Shown piece after piece: positions 34,934 to 36,757 of a stretch of 36,757 nucleotides of DNA. Under the pieces are notes generated by a model, which was given only the letters and a program-made list of their open reading frames with translations, was not told where the DNA came from and did not search any database. Source of the DNA: Cyanobacteria bacterium FACHB-DQ100. GTDB taxonomy: Bacteria > Cyanobacteriota > Cyanobacteriia > Leptolyngbyales > Leptolyngbyaceae. Position 1 is the stretch's first letter. Each line of letters starts with the position of its first letter. The stretch spans positions 1 to 36,757 of the forward strand of contig JACJNW010000004.1 in NCBI GenBank assembly GCA_014695195.1. Reading direction: 5' to 3'. Position numbers and translations under genes: made by a program.

Positions 34934-35219
34934 TTAGGCGAACTTCGAGCGGTGGTCAAGACGGAAGTTGTGTAATCCACAAGCCGTCTCCGTCACTTGA
35001 TCCACGTAGTTCTCCTTGCAGTTGCGAAACGTCTGCATCACAATCTGTGAGCGCTTGGCCCCACCAATAGGTGTTCAATCACAACTCGTTGCTTTGAGAT
35101 GAGTCGATTCAGCAGTTTCTGGGCTTCGTTGAGTTCTTGCTTCCTGGGTTTCTTCTTCGGTTGCAGCACAATCACGCCGCTCGGTGCAAATCCTTGAAAG
35201 CCTGTATCCTGCCAAAAGC
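34934..35219 (-). pseudogene. IS5-type (DDE) transposase, C-terminal remnant
   Basis: On the minus strand the residues FWQDTGFQGFAPSG, LQPKKKPRKQEL, NRLISKQRVVIEH, then after a frameshift near 35055 IGGAKRSQIVMQTFRNCK and ACGLHNFRLDHRSKFA, follow the C-terminal half of IS5/IS1031-type transposases (PKKKPR, NR-x-IS-x-x-R-V-V-x-E-H and GLHNFR). The stop is at 34934-34936. Upstream it is cut at 35220 by the tip of an IS6 element. It has no N-terminal half and is not functional. Confidence 0.72.
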
Positions 35220-35376
35220 GGTTGTGTCGCAGAAATGATAAGGTGTGGAAGCTCAATTTTCCCTGACCTTGCTCTAAATGACGACTGATTCTTTGTTCAA
35301 ATGGCGGCACTTCTTGCCTGACATCATCTTGCTGAATGTGCGCTGGTATTGTCGTTATTCCTTGAGCTATCGAGAC
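35220..35376 (+). pseudogene. IS6-family element, 5' fragment (tip plus 33 codons of transposase)
   Basis: The tip GGTTGTGTCGCAGAAATG starts at 35220. A leader nearly identical to the one at 14676-14619 follows, and ATG 35278 opens MTTDSLFKWRHFLPDIILLN continuing to LSYRD at 35376. There it is replaced by GGCATCGTCAACTTAACC, the tip of another IS6 element. The transposase is therefore truncated after 33 residues. Confidence 0.75.
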
Positions 35377-36089
35377 GGCATCGTCAACTTAACCACTTAT
35401 GTTCAGAATTAAGCACGATAATGCTTGAACATTCGGCATTGCTCAATGTTACTCAGCAATTTTCAAGCAAGCGATCTCTCGCCACTCCTCAAAGCGTTGT
35501 TGTAGTTGTTCTCGGTAGCGTTTTGCACTCAGTTCATGTTGCTTCGGGTGGAAGTGTCCTCGGATCGGGTCAAATGCTGAAAGGAAACGTTGGGCTTGTC
35601 CAGGGGACTTGAATCGTCGCATTCGCCTTTCTCTGATTCGGGTAGGCGCGATTCTCGGCTCAGTTATTCAGCCCTTTATGCTGCCGATGCTCCACGCGCT
35701 TCATCACCTGCTTCTTTGCCGCTTCGTAGCTCTTGAGTTTGTCAGTGACCATTACCCGTGACACGAACCCTTGTTTCTTCAAAAGCTTACGCAAAAAACG
35801 TGCTGCTGCTTTTGTATCTCGATGCCGTTGCAGCAACACCTCCAGCACGTTCCCCTCTGAGTCCACCGCTCGCCACAAGTAGTATTGCTGCCCTTTGATG
35901 TTGACGACCACCTCATCGAGATGCCATTTATCCGCAATGTAAAGTCTTTACGACGCAACTGATTCGCGTATTGCTCCCAAACTTCTGACCCCATTCTCGA
36001 ATCGATTCGTACGTCACCTCGATCCCTCGGTACAACATCATCTTCTCGATGTCCCGATAGCTCAACGGAAACGTGTAATACAGCCAAAC
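35377..36089 (-). mobile_element. Second IS6-family element, degraded
   Basis: It runs from the tip GGCATCGTCAACTTAACC (35377-35394) to 36089, where the next IS6 tip begins. It carries the broken transposase described at 35449-36089 and lacks its own left end. Confidence 0.6.
35449..36089 (-). pseudogene. IS6-family transposase, multiple frameshifts and a stop
   Basis: Minus-strand reading begins within VWLYYTFPLSYRDIEKMM, then IEVTYESIREW, a frameshift near QKFG, EQYANQLRR, another frameshift, KWHLDE, YYLWRAVDSEGNVLEVLLQ, AARFLRKLLKKQGFV, VTDKLKSYEAAKKQ, HRQHKGLNN then TGA where the family has Arg, then a small deletion and MRRFKSPGQAQRFLSAF to AKRYREQLQQRF, ending at 35449-35451. It is the closest relative of the fragments at 1-87 and 36152-36642. 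It has no intact catalytic domain. Confidence 0.85.
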
Positions 36090-36642
36090 GGTACTGTCAG
36101 GTTAACCGAAGTGTAGAATAATCGCACTGATTCAACGTTGCCTGCTCGCCCATGTACTCCCGTCATCGCTTTCGGGAGCGAAATTATTAGCTATTGTGTC
36201 TGGCTTTATTACACTTTCCCTTTGAGCTACCGGGATATCGAGAAAATGATGTTGGTCGCTTTCAGCGTGGCGAAGCCAACGCGGCATTGAAGTGACCTAT
36301 GAAACAATTCGGGAGTGGTGTCAGAAGTTCGGGCAGGAGTACGCGAATCAGGTGGAGCGCAAGCGTCCCCATATCACTGACAAATGGCATCTCGATGAAA
36401 TGGTGGTGACGATTAAGAAGCAGCAATACTACCTGTGGCGAGCCGTAGACAGCGAAGGGAACGTGCTGGATGTCTCGCTGTCGTTGCAGCAAGACACTGA
36501 GGCAGCGAAGCGATTTTTCCGTAAGCTTTTGAAGAAACAGGGCTTTGTGCCACGGGTGATTGTCACCGACAAACTCAAGAGCTATGAAGCCGCAAAGAAA
36601 CAGGTGGTGCCAAGTGTGGAGCATCGACAGCACAAGGGATTA
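36090..36642 (+). pseudogene. Third IS6-family element with broken transposase
   Basis: The tip GGTACTGTCAGGTTAACCG (36090-36108) is followed by a leader and ATG 36152 (MYSRHRFRE). A frameshift near 36180 precedes ISYCVWLYYTFPLSYRDIEK, a 20-odd-bp insertion at 36260-36281 separates MMLVA from RGIEV, and the frame from 36292 then reads intact (VTYETIREWCQKFG, KWHLDEMVVTI, VTDKLKSYEAAKK, VEHRQHKGL). It ends at 36642, where unrelated sequence begins, so the C-terminal catalytic Glu region is lost. Confidence 0.82.
36260..36281. repeat. Short palindromic repeat inserted in the IS6 transposase
   Basis: GCGTGGC-GAA-GCCAACGC (36265-36282) is a near-perfect hairpin. It lies exactly where the transposase reading of relatives (MMLVARGIEV) is split. 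Similar GGCGAAGCC- or GGCGTAGCC-type dispersed palindromes are common in filamentous cyanobacteria. Confidence 0.5.
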
Positions 36643-36757
36643 TCGGTGGTGCTTCAAATTAATGTGGGATAGGTTGCGATATCGTGCCAAGTCCAAGAAC
36701 GAGAGGCTAATCCTGCCCGCTGTGCTGCGGTTGATTTGAATCGACTGTGCTGCCAAA
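36643..36757. other. Unassigned sequence at the right window edge
   Basis: This sequence follows the loss of match to the IS6 transposase. On the minus strand it allows a short reading with LSFLDLARYRNLSHINLKHH, which I do not recognise and cannot extend past the window edge. It may be a fragment of another mobile element or gene. Confidence 0.3.

Noticed and set aside
1-36757. Alternative genetic code with TGA as a sense codon
   Set aside because: Several intact genes (for example the MerR, TpsB and 26588 genes) end in TGA at the expected C-terminus, so TGA is a normal stop.
1-36757. CRISPR arrays, tRNA or rRNA genes
   Set aside because: No regularly spaced repeats with unique spacers and no recognisable tRNA or rRNA sequences were seen by eye on either strand.

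Overview
The window reads as a cyanobacterial accessory region. Evidence: many GCGATCGC (HIP1-type) octamers inside genes, a cyanobacterial-type two-partner-secretion exoprotein, a DUF928 protein, a CHASE2 kinase, a Mo-dependent-nitrogenase C-terminal family protein, and a copper locus laid out like the cop genes of Synechocystis. A filamentous, Leptolyngbya/Oscillatoria-like host is a guess. Chromosome or plasmid cannot be decided.

Region 1 (about 350-13,530) is a dense copper-handling island. On the minus strand: a MerR-family regulator, a double-cupredoxin membrane protein, a CopA Cu+-ATPase, a CopZ chaperone and a Cys-rich four-helix copper-binding protein broken by an in-frame TGA. On the plus strand: a CopM-like DUF305 lipoprotein, an RND adaptor, a heavy-metal RND pump, a small lipoprotein and a CopR/CopS-like two-component system. 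Two regulatory layers are visible. Three MerR-type promoters with 20-bp spacers and related operators lie before merR, copZ-copA and copM. Two TTTCAY-N5-TTTCAT direct repeats, likely response-regulator boxes, lie before copM and the RND operon. Together the genes bind copper in the cytoplasm (CopZ, Cys-rich protein), export Cu+ across the inner membrane (CopA), bind it in the periplasm (cupredoxins, CopM) and expel it across the outer membrane (RND system).

Region 2 (13,550-14,775) is insertion-sequence debris: IS6-type ends, a frameshifted IS6 transposase cut by a ~135-bp element with perfect 14-bp inverted repeats, and the 3' end of an unknown gene cut by the IS.

Region 3 (14,928-19,768) looks like a small natural-product or lipid cluster: a short coiled-coil protein, a cytochrome b5-fatty acid desaturase fusion, a type III polyketide synthase and a cyclic-peptide-export-type ABC transporter.

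Region 4 (19,832-34,865) holds a two-partner-secretion exoprotein (TpsA) and its outer-membrane transporter (TpsB), a broken SH3 protein, a Mo-nitrogenase C-terminal family protein, small secreted proteins with a VOC-fold protein, an exported TPR-CHAT protease with a DUF928 protein, and, divergently, a pseudokinase, a response regulator and a CHASE2 histidine kinase. I infer that this is a regulated surface/secretion module.

Region 5 (34,866-36,757) is a nested stack of broken insertion sequences (an IS5-like remnant cut by IS6, cut by a second IS6, cut by a third). The left window edge carries the same IS6 type, so the island is bordered by IS6 relics on all sides.
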